DNA of 64,000 nucleotides, taken from positions 21,403,491 through 21,467,490 of the forward strand of contig CM052361.1 in assembly GCA_028551475.1 (NCBI GenBank). Reading direction: 5' to 3'. The notes under the pieces are model-generated. The model did not search any database. It worked only from the letters and a program-made list of their open reading frames with translations, and had not been told where the DNA came from. This document shows, in pieces, positions 37,701 through 50,602 of the stretch (the first letter of the stretch is position 1; the number at the start of each line of letters is the position of its first letter). Source of the stretch: Casuarina equisetifolia (lineage: Eukaryota > Streptophyta > Magnoliopsida > Fagales > Casuarinaceae). Made by a program: the position numbers and the translations under genes.

Positions 37701-39997
37701 GTAAAGCAACTAGACCAAGTTTTCTAGTTTCTTCTCTAACATTTGCAAGAAAGACTTTAGAGTCAAATTGAAAAGGTATTCTTTCATAGACAGCATGTGC
37801 AAAAGTTGTTTTACCTATCCTTCCCGTTCCATGAACTCTCATAAAAGAAGCATTGTCCACCCTTATGTCTTTACATAAGTTCAAAATTTCCTCCACACGA
37901 TTGTCTACTCCAACAAGATTCTTTGAAACATGTGAGCATAAAGAATTCAATTCACCAAGTACCATTTTGACAATATGGCTAATAGTTGTTGACTCATAGC
38001 TGCAAATTAAAAATATCAATAATAATTTTCATGAGAAAAATCATAAAAAAAATAACTAAGTTTAATAGCTACTTTATTTTAGTATGGTTTATTAGAAATA
38101 TAGAAATTCTAATATTTTGTGAAGCACTGTTGCTTATATTTCATTTCTCTTGTTCTTCATTAAAGAGGTTTATATTGATTTTTACTCTATTTCCAAACCA
38201 TTATGTTTTTAATTTTGTTGATTTAGCAAAAAGGGAAGCTTTCTCCCACATTTTCTTTTCTAGTAATGTTTAAAGATTCAACAAGAAGATTGCTCACTAA
38301 AAAATAAAGTCAATTGTATATCTAGAAGATTAATGCTTAGAGCTTGACTAGTCACTTTTGTTGTGATAGAAGGTTGATACATGGAAAGGAATGATGCTAT
38401 GGGCCTCAACTGAAGAAACACTAGCAATTATATCAGTAAATTCTAATTTGTTAAGTCACAAAGTCTTGATAAAAAAAAATTAAAATGTATTGACCTCACT
38501 AATTTTACAATGGCTCCAAAAGGATATTCTATTTTTCAAAAGTACAGCAAACTAAGTGAGGATTATATTATTGTTTAGAATGGTAGGTAATTATTTGAAG
38601 ATGGCACATCTCATGGCATGCAAGAAGACTTCAAATGTTGCCTATGTAACTAACAACAAAACTAGGTGGCCAATTCCTTGAGACAAGTAGAATTTCATCT
38701 AATTTTGTTTCATGCCGAAGCTTCCTAGCGTAACTAAGATCTGAAGGATGAATGTTGCAAAAGATGAAAGTTTCAATTCCAAAGTACATGGAAGTTATGG
38801 CTAGAAGTAAAGAAAAAAATTTCAATGAAGAAAATTTGGTAATAGCCCATTTGTGAAAAAATATTTCCTGCAAGATTATACTACAAAATTGAGAAAAAGA
38901 GATATAGGCCTTATCAAGTTCTTCGTCAATTAAAAAATATATGTTAACGACTTGTCAAATCCTATGATACCTTTTCAATGTTAAATATTCTTTGTTTTAA
39001 AAATGACTATTTTTCCATCATATCTTTTCTTCAAGTTGTAATTGAGGATAAATTTTGAAGTATAGAATTAAAAACTTATGTAGGGGAAGCTAAGTTTGTT
39101 TTCTTTCATTGCTTTGGTGGCTAAGATTTATTTTGTTTCTTACGTAATCTAATGCTTTAAGAATGTTTGGATTTTACTGGACACTTTGTGGTTTTCCTTT
39201 TTCCCTTTTTAAAGACTTCTAGTAATTTTAACATTTCTAGCCTCAGCTTGAATTTGTAGCCTATAGCAAGAGGTGCAATTAATTTTCATCAACAATGAAC
39301 CATTGAGCTTATTATTTATTGGTGAGCAATAGCCTAGCTAATCTAATTACTAAATCTGCAACTTGGTTGACAAGTATTAGCTAATTAATTAGTGCATGAC
39401 ACTTATAAAACAAGTATGACAAGAATTTTATCCTATCAAGAATTTTTTGGGGTAAGAAAAAAAATCTGATTAGAAGAAGCAACAATACTATCACTTGTCC
39501 TGTACATGCCATCCAAAGAGATTGGCCACTTTTCTCAGAGCATCTTTCCATTTTTGTACCTTCTCAATATCTCCTTTGAAATTTTCTTCATGATCAAGGA
39601 AAGCTTTTGCAAAACATCCCCTCTGATTCCACACATTAGAAGGATCCACTTCATAGAAAACAGGTAAAATAGTCATGCCCATTTGCTTCTTACACTCAAC
39701 AATCTTTGCAAGTTCATCCAAGCACCACCTTGATGATGAATAGTTTCTTGAGAGAATGATGATCACAAATCTTGATTCCTCTATGGCCTTCAAGAGCTCA
39801 GGCGAGATGGGTTTTCCTCTTTCAAGTTTTTTGTCATCCTCAAAGGTGTTAATTCCTTTCTGATGCAAAGCGGCATATAAATGATCCGCAAACTTCTTGT
39901 GGGTGTCTTCGCCTCTAAAATTGAGAAAAACATCATATTTCTGTCGAAGTGAAGAAGAAGAAGAAGAAGAAGCTGTTTCGATGCTCATGGAAGACAT
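34777..39997 (-). pseudogene. TNL2: complete but disrupted TIR-NBS-LRR-CJID gene
   Basis: Same five-exon layout as TNL1: 39997-39495, 37999-36898, 36796-36521, 36425-35410 and 35304-34777. The TIR exon is open (RGEDTHKKF, WCLDEL). The NB-ARC exon is exactly 1102 bp as in TNL1 and TNL3 but has four in-frame stops: 37642-37644, 37420-37422, 37204-37206 (CGA in TNL1, TGA here) and 36961-36963. The P-loop reads GTGRIGKTT, losing one glycine. The LRR exon has a stop at 36036-36038 and a frameshift with a small loss near 35655-35700. The C-JID exon is open. Exon 1 ends AA|GT instead of AG|GT. Full-length function is excluded. A TIR-only transcript from exon 1 remains conceivable, though nothing here shows it is made. 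Confidence 0.92.
39951..39972 (-). repeat. (GAA)n microsatellite coding TNL2 Ser run
   Basis: About seven GAA units read as serine codons near the TNL2 start, at the position equivalent to those in TNL1 and TNL3. Confidence 0.8.
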
Positions 39998-40009
39998 CGG
40001 AGACCTGCC

Positions 40010-40770
40010 TTACTTCACTGCCTGTAAACAAGGCCCAAATTATTGCTCTTTGAAAGTGAAGCTCCGATTCCGTGTCATCAATAGCTTCATCTAGAAGTGG
40101 TTTGAATGGCACAAAAGTTGTCGAAGACTTGCTCTGCTTTCCTATGACAAGGGTCGGATTTGGGCAACATGAACGTGAGTCTCCCACTTTCAGTGTTGTC
40201 AAAGCTTTTCTTAGTCATCTTGAGATAGCTCCTACATATAATCTTTAACGAACTTTGAGGTTGCTAGCAAATGCAAAACGAGGTGTGCAACATGGAAGTG
40301 ACTACCCCATTGTCTGAGCTTTTCTTAGTAAGCTCGGAATAGCTCTTAGAAATAATCTTTATCGACTTAGAGGTTGCTGGGAAATGCAAAATGAGGTGCG
40401 TAGCATGAAAGTGACTCCCCCACTTTCTTCAGTCGTCACTGCTTTTCTTAGTCAGCTGGGAATAGCTCTTATAGAAATAATCTTTTTCGAACATCGAGGT
40501 TGCTGGGAAATGTAAAACGTGATGCGCAACATGAAAGTGACTCCCCCTTTCTTCGTCGTCAGAGCTTTTCTTAATTATCTTCGAACATCTCTTAGAAATA
40601 ATCTTTACTAAACTTTGAAGCTGTTGGAAATGCAAAACGAGGTGCGCAACATGAATGTGACTCCAACTGTTTTCTTCGTCATCAAAGATTTTCTTAGTCA
40701 TCTTGTAACGGCTCTTAGAAATAATCTCTATCGAACTTCTAAATTACTGGGAAATGCAAAACCTTGGGAA
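40010..40770. repeat. ~120-bp tandem array in TNL2 5' flank
   Basis: About six units. The word AATGCAAAACGAGGTGCGCA (or a close variant) recurs near 40267, 40383, 40508, 40626 and 40752, a spacing of ~115-125 bp. Each unit also contains AGCTTTTCTTAGTCATCTT and ACATGAAAGTGACTCCCCC. It shares the CTTTTCTTAGTCATCTT core and the period with the TNL1 array but has its own GAGGTTGCTGGGAAATGC block, so it is a separate subfamily. It stands within ~15 bp of the start-codon region. Confidence 0.8.
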
Positions 40771-41038
40771 CAAAAAGTCATGGAATCGAGGATAGGATTT
40801 GACAAGTTCACCAATCCTAATGCAAAACACGTGAAGGAAAAGTCATAGAGTTGAGGAAACGTCTGTTGATTGCTCGGCTATGAGCGAGATATCTGGCCCG
40901 ATTAAACAATCAAGATATCTTTTGATGACTCCATGTTAAAGACAAGAAGAACTTGCAGAGTTTCTAAACAATCAATAATCGAGTTTTCCAAACTGTGATG
41001 AGTCGTAGTTTCTTTGACAACCTACATGATCATGATGC
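40771..41038. other. Short flank between TNL2 array and copia element
   Basis: No gene. It ends with GATGC at 41034-41038, the left target-site copy of the element that follows. Confidence 0.5.
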
Positions 41039-41483
41039 TGTTAGAAAAGAAACTTTATAGGATTTGCGTAGACAGATCTAAAACACCTTTAGATGATTTT
41101 GATTTAGCATACAAACTATAAATAGAATAAAAGAAACATACCACTCTTGTGATCCATTCTTTCGGTGTTGAAAACCCAATAATGCTTCTTGGAATTTAGG
41201 CTTAGGCGAATATCCTCTATTCTCATAAGAATCACTAGCTCGATGAGAGAACCTAAGTTTTGTTTCTTTGTGAAAAAACAACCTTATGAAACCTTAAGAA
41301 TAATATGAATTTATATGAGCTAGAGGATAAAACCTAGCCTTACCTTATATGTAACCTAATAAGCCCACTCATCACGGTCCTATTTGGTTAGCCACGACCC
41401 ACATCAGCTAGTCCATATTTAGAACTTACGGACCAACATAATATAGCCCACTTAAGTAAGCTTAAATAAAAATTAAGCTAACA
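41039..41483 (-). repeat. 3' LTR of inverted-duplication copia element
   Basis: 445 bp, TGTTAGAAAAG...AAGCTAACA on the plus strand. The purine-rich tract lies directly to its right at about 41484-41498, as expected for the 3' LTR of a minus-strand element. Confidence 0.9.
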
Positions 41484-44174
41484 TTTTCCCACTTGGGCTA
41501 TATTAAATTAAAATTATGCATACCTTTATATTGATCCAAAAATAGCTTTTAGCTTAAATCCAACCATATGAGATCTTAAACTCTGAATCACATCAGTAAC
41601 TATACCAATTAAGTGATATAGCACCAATAATGACCACAAAATCTTCAATCTCTTAAAACGGATAAATATGGTGATGTGACAACTATATAACACTTTAACA
41701 ATTTCTGTATGTGTTATTACTGTTATTAGTCTAATTCTCTCTCCTTCAATAACAGAATGTCATCAGATAATTTACTTTATGGTTTCAATGAACCTTTAAC
41801 ATATCTTGCACTTTATAACTTGAGTTAAACTTTATATGTTACAAGATATCCTTATGGCTGACTAATTCCAGCCAATGCTTAAGGTATACTTTTACCTTAA
41901 GTCTTTAAAGAGAAGATTAAAAGCTCCCACTGTACAAAAGCATCCCATGATGCCACTAAGCCCATGCTATTGACATGTTTTTCATAAACACAAGAGCTCA
42001 AACCTTTAGTAAGCGGATCAGCTATCATATCAACTGTACTAATCGACTCTACTGAAATTTCACCTTCCTTAACCTTTTCCTTTATGGTTAAGTACTTTAT
42101 GTCTATATATTTGGACCCTCCTAGACTTTTGTTATTGTTAATAAACAATATTGCAGCTCTATTATCACAGTATAACTTGATTGGTCTATTAACAAAATCA
42201 AAGCCTTGTAATTCTCTTATGAGGTTCTTTAGCCAAATAGCTTGAATTGATGCTCCATAGTATGCTATAAATTCCAAATGCATGATTGAAGATGTCATCA
42301 TTGTTTGTTTTGAACTTTTCCATGAAATAGCTCTTTCTGCCATTATAAACACATATCTTGATGTAGATTTCCAATCATCCTTACATCTAGCAAAATCTGA
42401 ACTTGTATACCCAACTAGCTCTAGTTCCTTTACATGCCTGTAAATCATCATACAATCTTTTATTTTCTTTAAGTACCGTAAGACTTTCTTAACAGCTACC
42501 CAATGCTCTTGTCTAGGATTCGATTGATATCTTCCAAGAAGTCATGTTATAAAAGCTATGTTAGGGTGCGTACAAACTTGAGCATACATAATACTACCAA
42601 GCGCACTCGCATATGGTATATTCCTCATTAAAGCTTTCTTTTTTTCTATCTCAGGGCATTGATCTTTATTTAATTTATCACTCTTATAGATTGGCACCTT
42701 GCTTCCTTTACAATCTTCCATGTTATACCGTTCAAGAATTTGACCTATATATGCCTTTTGAGAAAGCCTCAATAAACGCCGAGAATGATCCCTTTGTATT
42801 TCAATCCCTAAAACATAAGTTGCTTCACTGAGATCTTTCATATCAAACTAAGTTGACAATAATTCTTTACTTTCATGAAGTAATGTTTGACTATTACTCG
42901 CAAGTAATGTCGTCCATATAAAGGATAAGAAAGATCAGAGTGCTCTCACTGATCTTGGTATATATATGACGATCTATTCTATTTTCCACAAAACCACATG
43001 AAGTAATAAAACTATTAAACTTTATATACCACTGTCTAGAAGCTTGCTTTAATCCATAAATAGACTTCTTAAGTCTACAAACAAGCTTTTCTCCTTCTTT
43101 CATTTCAAAACCTTCAGGCTGTTTCATATACACTATTTCATCTAGTGTTCCATTCAAAAAAGTAGTTTTAACATCCATTTGGTGTAATTCCATATCAAAA
43201 TAAGCTATTAGAGCCATTACAATTCTAAAGGAATCTTTGGAAGAGATTGGAGAAAAAAGTTTCATTATAATCTATTCCTTCTTTCTGTGTGAAACCTTTT
43301 GCTACTAATCTAGCTTTAAACCTTTCAACTTGTCCAGTAGAACTCCTTTTAATTTTATATACCCATTTACAACCAACAGGTTTACAACCTTCAGGTAACT
43401 CAACTAGTTCCCAAACATCATTATGCTTCATCGATTCCATTTCATCTTTCATTGCATCTAACCATAACTTTGCTTGAGAACTCGATATTGCTTTTGTATA
43501 TGTTATTGGATCCTTCATAACTCTTATATCATAATCATGTTCACCCAAATAAACTAAATAATCTAGATAAATTATAGATCTTTTTTCTCTAGTTGATCTT
43601 CAAAATATAGGTTCAGGATCTTGATTCTGCACTTGATGTTCCACAACTAAATCTATAACTGATGATGAAGGCTCAGAAGTTCTTACAGTTGGTACTATAG
43701 GCGATTCTATTGCTTGAGTAGGTAAAGAAAATGTCACAAACGTGCCTACTTCATCTGCATCCTAAATTGGTGGAGGAGTACTTCCAACATTTTCCATTAC
43801 ATCAAGCTTTAAAATCTTTGCAGTTTCAGACTCTACAATTCTAGTTCCTTCATATGGGTTATAAAAATGATATCCCTTAAAATGGTCAGGATAAGAAACA
43901 AAATAACATCTTGTAGTCCTTGAATCCAACTTACCTAAAGTTGGATTATACAATCTTACTTCTGTAGGTCATCCCCAAACTTTTAAATGATTTAAACTAG
44001 GTACTCGACTAGTCCACAATTCAAACAACGTAAGTGGAATAGCTTTTATAGGTACTCGATTGAGTATATAAAGAGCTATTTTCAAAGCTTCTCCCCATAA
44101 AAAACTAGGTAAATTGGTTCTACTGACCATACTTCTAATCATATCCATAAGAGTCTTGTTACGTTTTTCAGCTA

Positions 44175-46850
44175 CACCATTTTGTTTAGGACTCCCTGGC
44201 ATTGTAAATTAAGCAACTATTCCAGAGTCTTCTAAATATTGAGTAAACGGGCCTTTAAGCTGTCCAACATTGCCATGTTTGCCATAGTATTCTCCTCCTC
44301 TATCTAATCTAACAACCTTGATTATTTTTTCCAACTGTTTTTTGACCTCAGTCTTGAAAATCTTGAATTTATCAAAAGACTCAGACTTTTCCTTAATCAA
44401 ATATAGGTAACCATAATGAGAAAAATCATCTATAAATGTAATAAAATATACATTTCTACATAAGATTGATGTATAGGGTCCATTGATATCAATGTGTATA
44501 ATCTCTAACAGATCAGAACTGTGATTTGCAGTCTTTTTCTTTATCTTAACTATTTTACTTCTATAACAATCAACACATGTCTCTAGATCATCTTTAAGAG
44601 GAGGAAGAATGTTAGACTTTATCAATCTATCCACCCTCTCTCTAGAAATGTGACCAAGCCTTTTATGCCACAACATGTATGATTGCTCTTTAGATAGAGA
44701 TCTTTTGGGAACAACCTTTTCAATATTGTAGATATTATAGGGAGATAAACTTAATTGATATAAACCATATGATAAAACACAAGATCCAACTTTATTTGAA
44801 TTGTAAAACAAAATAATCATTGAATTTCTTATTTCAAACACATAACCATCCATGTCTAAAACAGAAACTGAAATTAAATTTCGTCTAAAAGGTGGTACAT
44901 AAAAAGTGTTCTTCAATAACATTTGAAAACCAGAATCTAATGTTAAAACAATATCTCCCATAAAGTCTACAGGGACTTTAGCATTATTCCTAACTGTAAG
45001 CCATAGTTCATCTTTACTTAGTCTTCGCTTGTTTATGAACTCCTGAATGGTAAAAGCAACATGATTAGTTGCACCAGTATCGAGCCACTAAGAACTTGAT
45101 GGGGATATAGAAGAAGCAACGGTCACTCTCTTTTTTAAAGATTGTTTTCTTGACCCCACCTATATGACAAGATGTACTAACATTCTTAAAGGTTGAAGGA
45201 ATACTTGGATGACTTGGTGCAGCTGCTCTTCTTCCTTTCCCTATATTTGAATTGAGAGAATACATTACCATATGTGACTTGTTTCACTTCAATTTCTCTT
45301 CTTTAGCTACTACTTTAGCAATCAGATCATTAAAAGACCAACTCTCTTCCTAATTATTATAGGCGGTCTTGATTATTCCAAATTTAGGAGGAAGCGAATT
45401 CAAAGCATGGTGAACAACACATGTATTAGGGAGTGCAACATACAAAGCCTTAAGCTTTGTTTGGTAATCTACCATTCTGATGATGTAATCTCTTACATCA
45501 CCAGCTCCATCATACCTCATGGCATATAATGCGTGAAAAAGCTGCCCTATTTCAGCATTTAAAGATACTCGATACCTACTTTTTATAGCTTCCATAAATG
45601 CCTTAGCTGTACCATCCACAAGCAACCCACTCTTAAGATGATCCATGATTGACCTCTTCATGGACAATAAACAAATACAATTGCTCCTTGTCCATGATTC
45701 AAAATCTTTCTTTTGCTTTTCAGTACTTTCTTCAGTGAGAGCAGCTGGCTATTCTGTAGTGAAAGTAGAATGAACATCTACCATCTCCATTGCAAACATA
45801 ACATTCTCTTTTCATCTTTTAAAGTTCACACCCATAAGTGTCTCAATAGTTATCATTTTGTTGTTGATAGGAAAGGTGACTGAAAGTGAGCTATTATAAC
45901 ATTAGTAATATACGAGTATTATATAAATACAATCACATACTTGGAGATTCACAAATTTTATCATGTAAACACCTTTGGGCAGAATACATAACAAATCAAT
46001 GTAAAATCTCAATATAGAAATGGCCATGAGAATATTTTAATTTTCATAATCTACCACCTTTGGGTGTATAGACTAATCCAATTAGTCTAAACACATGTAT
46101 TTCAACTATGCAAATCTTTATGTTCTAATATATAATCACCTCCTTTGGGAGTATAACTATATACTAAAATGAAAATGTCCACATCTACATGAGAAAATCT
46201 CTTTTTGAACACAATTAAGTTGTGCCACTTTGGCAGTTACAACCTAATTAGATCATTCCCATACTGCGAGACATGCCTTATGTACTCATTAGAATATGAA
46301 TAAACATTATAACATAATTAACTAAATGCATGTTATAATTACATATACTACTATAATAGCATACAATATAGTGTATATGACTAAGTTTAAGCATGATAAA
46401 AAGAAAACAAGATGTCAACATACAGGCTTTAAACTTTAAAGCATCAAAAGAGACTGAAAAGATATATAAAATATATTATATAATATATCAAAATGTTCGT
46501 TATTTAAAAATACACATTCTAGTTCAAACCACACTCAATTTGGATCAACCACGTGCTCTCACGTGCCAGTCAAAGTTTTTGCTCAAAATAGTTGACTTTT
46601 TTTTTTATCGTTGACCTGTTGACCTATTCACCGGGTTGGGTTGACCCGTTGATCGGGTCGGGCCCATGAACCCGAATGGGTCAAATCAAGTTGACCCAAA
46701 TGGGCCAAACCCAGATGGGCCAGACCGATGACTCGATTTGGATAGGCCAGGTTGGGCTGCATCGGACGACCCTAATGGGCCAGGCCAAGCCTACCCAAAT
46801 GGGTTGGACCACCTGACTTGGGTCTAGCCCAATTGGGTTCGGACTTGGAT
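44175..46850 (-). repeat. Inverted arm A (gag to integrase, minus)
   Basis: Leader, gag, protease and first part of integrase in the element's own orientation. Matches 47230-49990 in inverse orientation, with a spacer of roughly 0.4 kb. Confidence 0.75.
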
Positions 46851-47229
46851 GACCTGCAAAGTGGGTCGATCCAGCTATTTGGGTCGAAAATGACCCGAAT
46901 GGAACCTGAACGAACCGCAAAAGATTTCGTTCGTGATTCGCTTAATTCGTGCCAAAGTTGCAGGAAATAAGCACCGATTTTGGCACAGATCTGCCAGAAA
47001 TCAGTAAAAAACAGGTTGTTTTGGCTTATTAAACTATAAAAATGACCAAATTTGAACAAAAAATGTTAGATTTTCAGTAAAAACAAAAATAGACTCAAAA
47101 ATGCAATTTTTGTGTTAAAATTTTTTGTAGATCGCTAGATCAACTTGCACAAAAGCGGATTGTAGAGAGAAACATCACAATCAGATTAAAATTTTATCAA
47201 ATTTTGCCCGAGTAAGCGATTTGGGATTT

Positions 47230-49990
47230 TTTTGGCCCATCGAGGTCGGCCGATCTGGCCTATTAGGGTCAACTCGATTTGGCCCATCAAGATCGGCCTG
47301 ATTCGACCCATCTGGATTGGGTCACCAGTCCAGCCCTTCCAGGTTTGGCCTATCTGGGTCAACCTAGTCTGACCCATTTGGGTCCAAGGGCCCGACCCGG
47401 TCAACGTACAACGGTCAATGGTCAAAGGTCAAAGGTCAAAGGTCAAAAAAAGTCAACCATTTTGAGCAGAAACTTTGACTGGCATGTGAGAGCACATGGG
47501 TGGTCCAAATTAAGTGCAGTTTGAACTAGAATGTGTATTTTTGAATAATAAAAATTTTGATATATTATATGAAATTTTTTATATAATTTTCAGTCTCTTT
47601 TGATGTTTTAAAGTTTAGAGCATGTATGTTAACATCTTGTTTTCTTTCTATCATGCTTAAACTTGGTCATATACACTATATTATATGCTATTATGGTAGT
47701 ATATGTAATTATAGCATGCATTTAGTTAATTATGTTACAATGTTTATTCATATTCTAATGAGTATATAAAGCATGTCCTATAGTATAGGAATGATCTAAT
47801 TAGGTTGTGACTGCCAAAGTGGCATAACTTAATTGTATTCAAAAAGAGATTTTCTCATGCGGATGGGGACGTTTTTGTTTTAGTATATAGTTATACTCCC
47901 AAAAGAGGTGATTATATATTAGAACATAAAGAGTTGCATAATTGAAATGCATATGTTTAGACTAATTGGATTAGTCTATGCACCTAAAGGTGGTAGATTA
48001 TGAAAATTAGAATATTCTCATGCCCTTTATTATGCTGAGATTTTATATTGATTTGTTATGTATTCTACCTAAAGGTTTTTATATGATAGAGTTTGTGAAT
48101 CTCCAACTATGTGATTGTATTTATATAGTACTTGTATATTACTAATGTTGTATTGGCTCACTTTCAATTACCTTTCCCATCAACAACCAAATGATAACTA
48201 TTGAGACACTTATGGGTGTGAACTTTAAAAGATGGAAAGAGGATGTTATATTCGTAATGGAGATGACAGATGTTCATTTTGCTTTCACTACAGAATAGCT
48301 AGCTGCTCTCACTGAAGAGAGTATTGAAAAGCAAAAGAAAGATTTTGAATCATGGACAAGGAACAATCGTATTTGTTTATTGTCCATGAAGAGGTCAATC
48401 ATGGATCATCTTAAAAGTAGGTTGCCTATGGATGGTACAGCTAAGACATTTATAGAAGCTGTAAAATGTAGATATTGAGTATCTTCAAATGCTGAAACAT
48501 GGCAGCTTTTCCACGCATTATATGCCATGAGATATGATGGAGCTGGTGATATAAGAGATTACATCATCAGAATGTTAGATTACCAAACAAAGCTTAAGGC
48601 TTTGGATGTTGCACTCCCTGATGCATGTGTTGTTCACCATGCTTTGAATTCGCTTCCTCCTGAATTTGGAATAATCAAGACCGCCTATAATAATCAAGAA
48701 GAGAGTTGGTTTTTTAATGATCTGATTGCTAAAGTAGTAGCTGAAGAAGAGAAATTAAAGTGAGACAAGTCGCATATGGTAATGTATTCTCTCAATTCAA
48801 ATATGGGGAAAGAAAGAAGAGCAGCTGCACCAAGTCATCCAGGTATTCTTTCAACCTCTAAGAATGTTAGTACATCTGGTCATAAAGGTGGGGTCAAGAA
48901 AACAATCTTTAAGAAAGAGAGTGATTGTTGTTTCTTTTGTAAGAAGAAAGATCACATGAAGAAAGAGTGTAACAAATACAAATCTTAGCTTCAAAAGCGC
49001 AAGCCAGCAGGTAATAGTTCTTTGGTTTTTGTTTGTGAATCTAATTTATCTGTAGCCCCATCAAATTCTTGGTGGCTCAATACTAGTGCAACTAATCATG
49101 TTACTTTTACCATTCAGGGGTTCATAAACAAGCGGAGACCAAGTAAAGATGACTATGGCTTACAGTTGGGAATAATGCTAAAGTCCTTGTACACTTTGTG
49201 GGAGATATTGTTTTAACATTATATTCTAGTTTTCAAATGTTATTGAAGAACACTTTTTATGTACCGTCTTTTAGACGAAATTTAATTTTAGTTTTTGTTT
49301 TAGACATGGATGGTTATGCATTTGAAATAAAGAATTCAATGATTACTTTGTTTTACAATTCAAATCAAGTTGGGTCTTGTGTTTTATCATATGGTTTATA
49401 TCAATTAAGTTTATCTTCATATAATGTCTACGTATTGAAAAGGCTATTCCCAAAAGGTCTCTACCTAAAGAGCAATCATACATGTTGTGGCATAAAAGGC
49501 TTGGTCACATTTCTAGAGAAAGAGTAGATAGATTGATAAAGTCTAACATTCTTCTTCCTCTTAAAGATGATCTAGAGACATGTATTGATTGTTGTAGAGG
49601 AAAAATGGTCAAGGTTAAGAAAAAGACTACAAATCACAATTTTGATCTCTTAGAGATCATACACACTGATATTAGTGGAACCTATACATCAACCTTATGT
49701 AAAAATATATATTTTATTACATTTATAGATGATTTTTCCCATTATGATTACCTGTATTTGATTAAGGAAAAGTCTGAGTCTCTTGATAAATTCGAGATTT
49801 TCAAGACTGAGGTTAAAAAATAATTGAAAAAAATAATCAAGGTTGTTAGATCAGATAGAGAAGGAGAATACTATGACAAATATGACAATGTTGGACAGCT
49901 TAAAAGCCCGTTTGCTCAATATTTAGAAGATTCTAGAATAATTGCTCAATTTACAATGCCAGGGAGTCCTAAACAAAGTAGTGCAGTTTG
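47230..49990 (+). repeat. Inverted arm B (gag to integrase, plus)
   Basis: Second copy of leader, gag (about 48190-48990), protease and GAG-pre-integrase plus integrase start (49480-49980) in plus orientation. It stops abruptly at about 49990, within the integrase region, where leader sequence of the minus-strand element resumes. It has no LTRs of its own, so it is not a simple nested element. Confidence 0.75.
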
Positions 49991-50138
49991 AACCCAAATA
50001 ATCCGAAAATTGTTTCACCAAATCACAAATAACACCCAAATGTTTAGCAAATCATATTTTGAACCTAATAGAAAACAAAAAACGATTTTGTAAACCAAAT
50101 AAAAATCAAACACTTGGTTTTAGACCTTATCTACGGAT

Positions 50139-50151
50139 GGCTCCGATACCA
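50139..50151 (-). other. Primer-binding site of minus-strand copia element
   Basis: On the minus strand TGGTATCGGAGCC, two bases inside the 5' LTR. It is an initiator-tRNA-type site differing from the canonical word at two bases. Confidence 0.8.
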
Positions 50152-50153
50152 AA

Positions 50154-50597
50154 TGTTAAAAAAGAAACTTTATAGGATCTGCGTAGACAGATCTAAAACA
50201 CCTTTAGATAATTTTGATTTAGCATACAAACTAGAAATAGAATAAAAGAAACATACCGCTCTTGTGATCTATTCTTTCGGTGTTTAAAACTCAATGATGT
50301 TTCTTGGAATTTGGCTTAGGCGAATATCCTTTATTCTCATAAGAATCACTGGCTCGATGAGAGAACCTAGGTTTCGTCTCTTTGTGAAAAAGCAACCTTA
50401 TAAAATCCTAAGAATAATATGAATTTATATGAGCTAGAAGATAAGACCTAGCCTTACCTTATGTGCAACTTAATAAGCCCACTCATCACGGCCCTATTTG
50501 GTTAGCCACGGTTCACATCAACCAGTCCATATTTAGAACTTATGAACCAACATAATATAGCTCACTTAAGTAAGCTTAAATAAAAATTAAGCTAATA
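50154..50597 (-). repeat. 5' LTR of inverted-duplication copia element
   Basis: 444 bp, partner of 41039-41483. On the minus strand it begins TATTAGC, as does the 5' LTR of the related element, while both 3' LTRs begin TGTTAGC. Confidence 0.9.
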
Positions 50598-50602
50598 GAT
50601 GC

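Larger units (their letters stand above)
41039..50597 (-). mobile_element. Ty1/copia retrotransposon with internal inverted duplication, 9.6 kb
   Basis: Same family as the 27464-33782 element, on the minus strand. Outer LTRs lie at 41039-41483 and 50154-50597, flanked by GATGC on both sides (41034-41038, 50598-50602). A primer site adjoins the right-hand LTR. RNase H is about 41900-42450, RT 42540-43400, integrase 43750-44720, gag 45070-45800, and leader up to about 47190. A second gag-to-integrase copy (about 47230-49990) runs in the opposite direction within the leader, making the element ~3 kb longer than its relative. Coding parts are broken in many places. About 35 LTR mismatches by eye suggest a few million years. 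Confidence 0.9.

Noticed and set aside
47230-49990. Independent nested copia element
   Set aside because: It has no LTRs, primer site or target duplication of its own, so it is treated as an internal inverted copy within the larger element.
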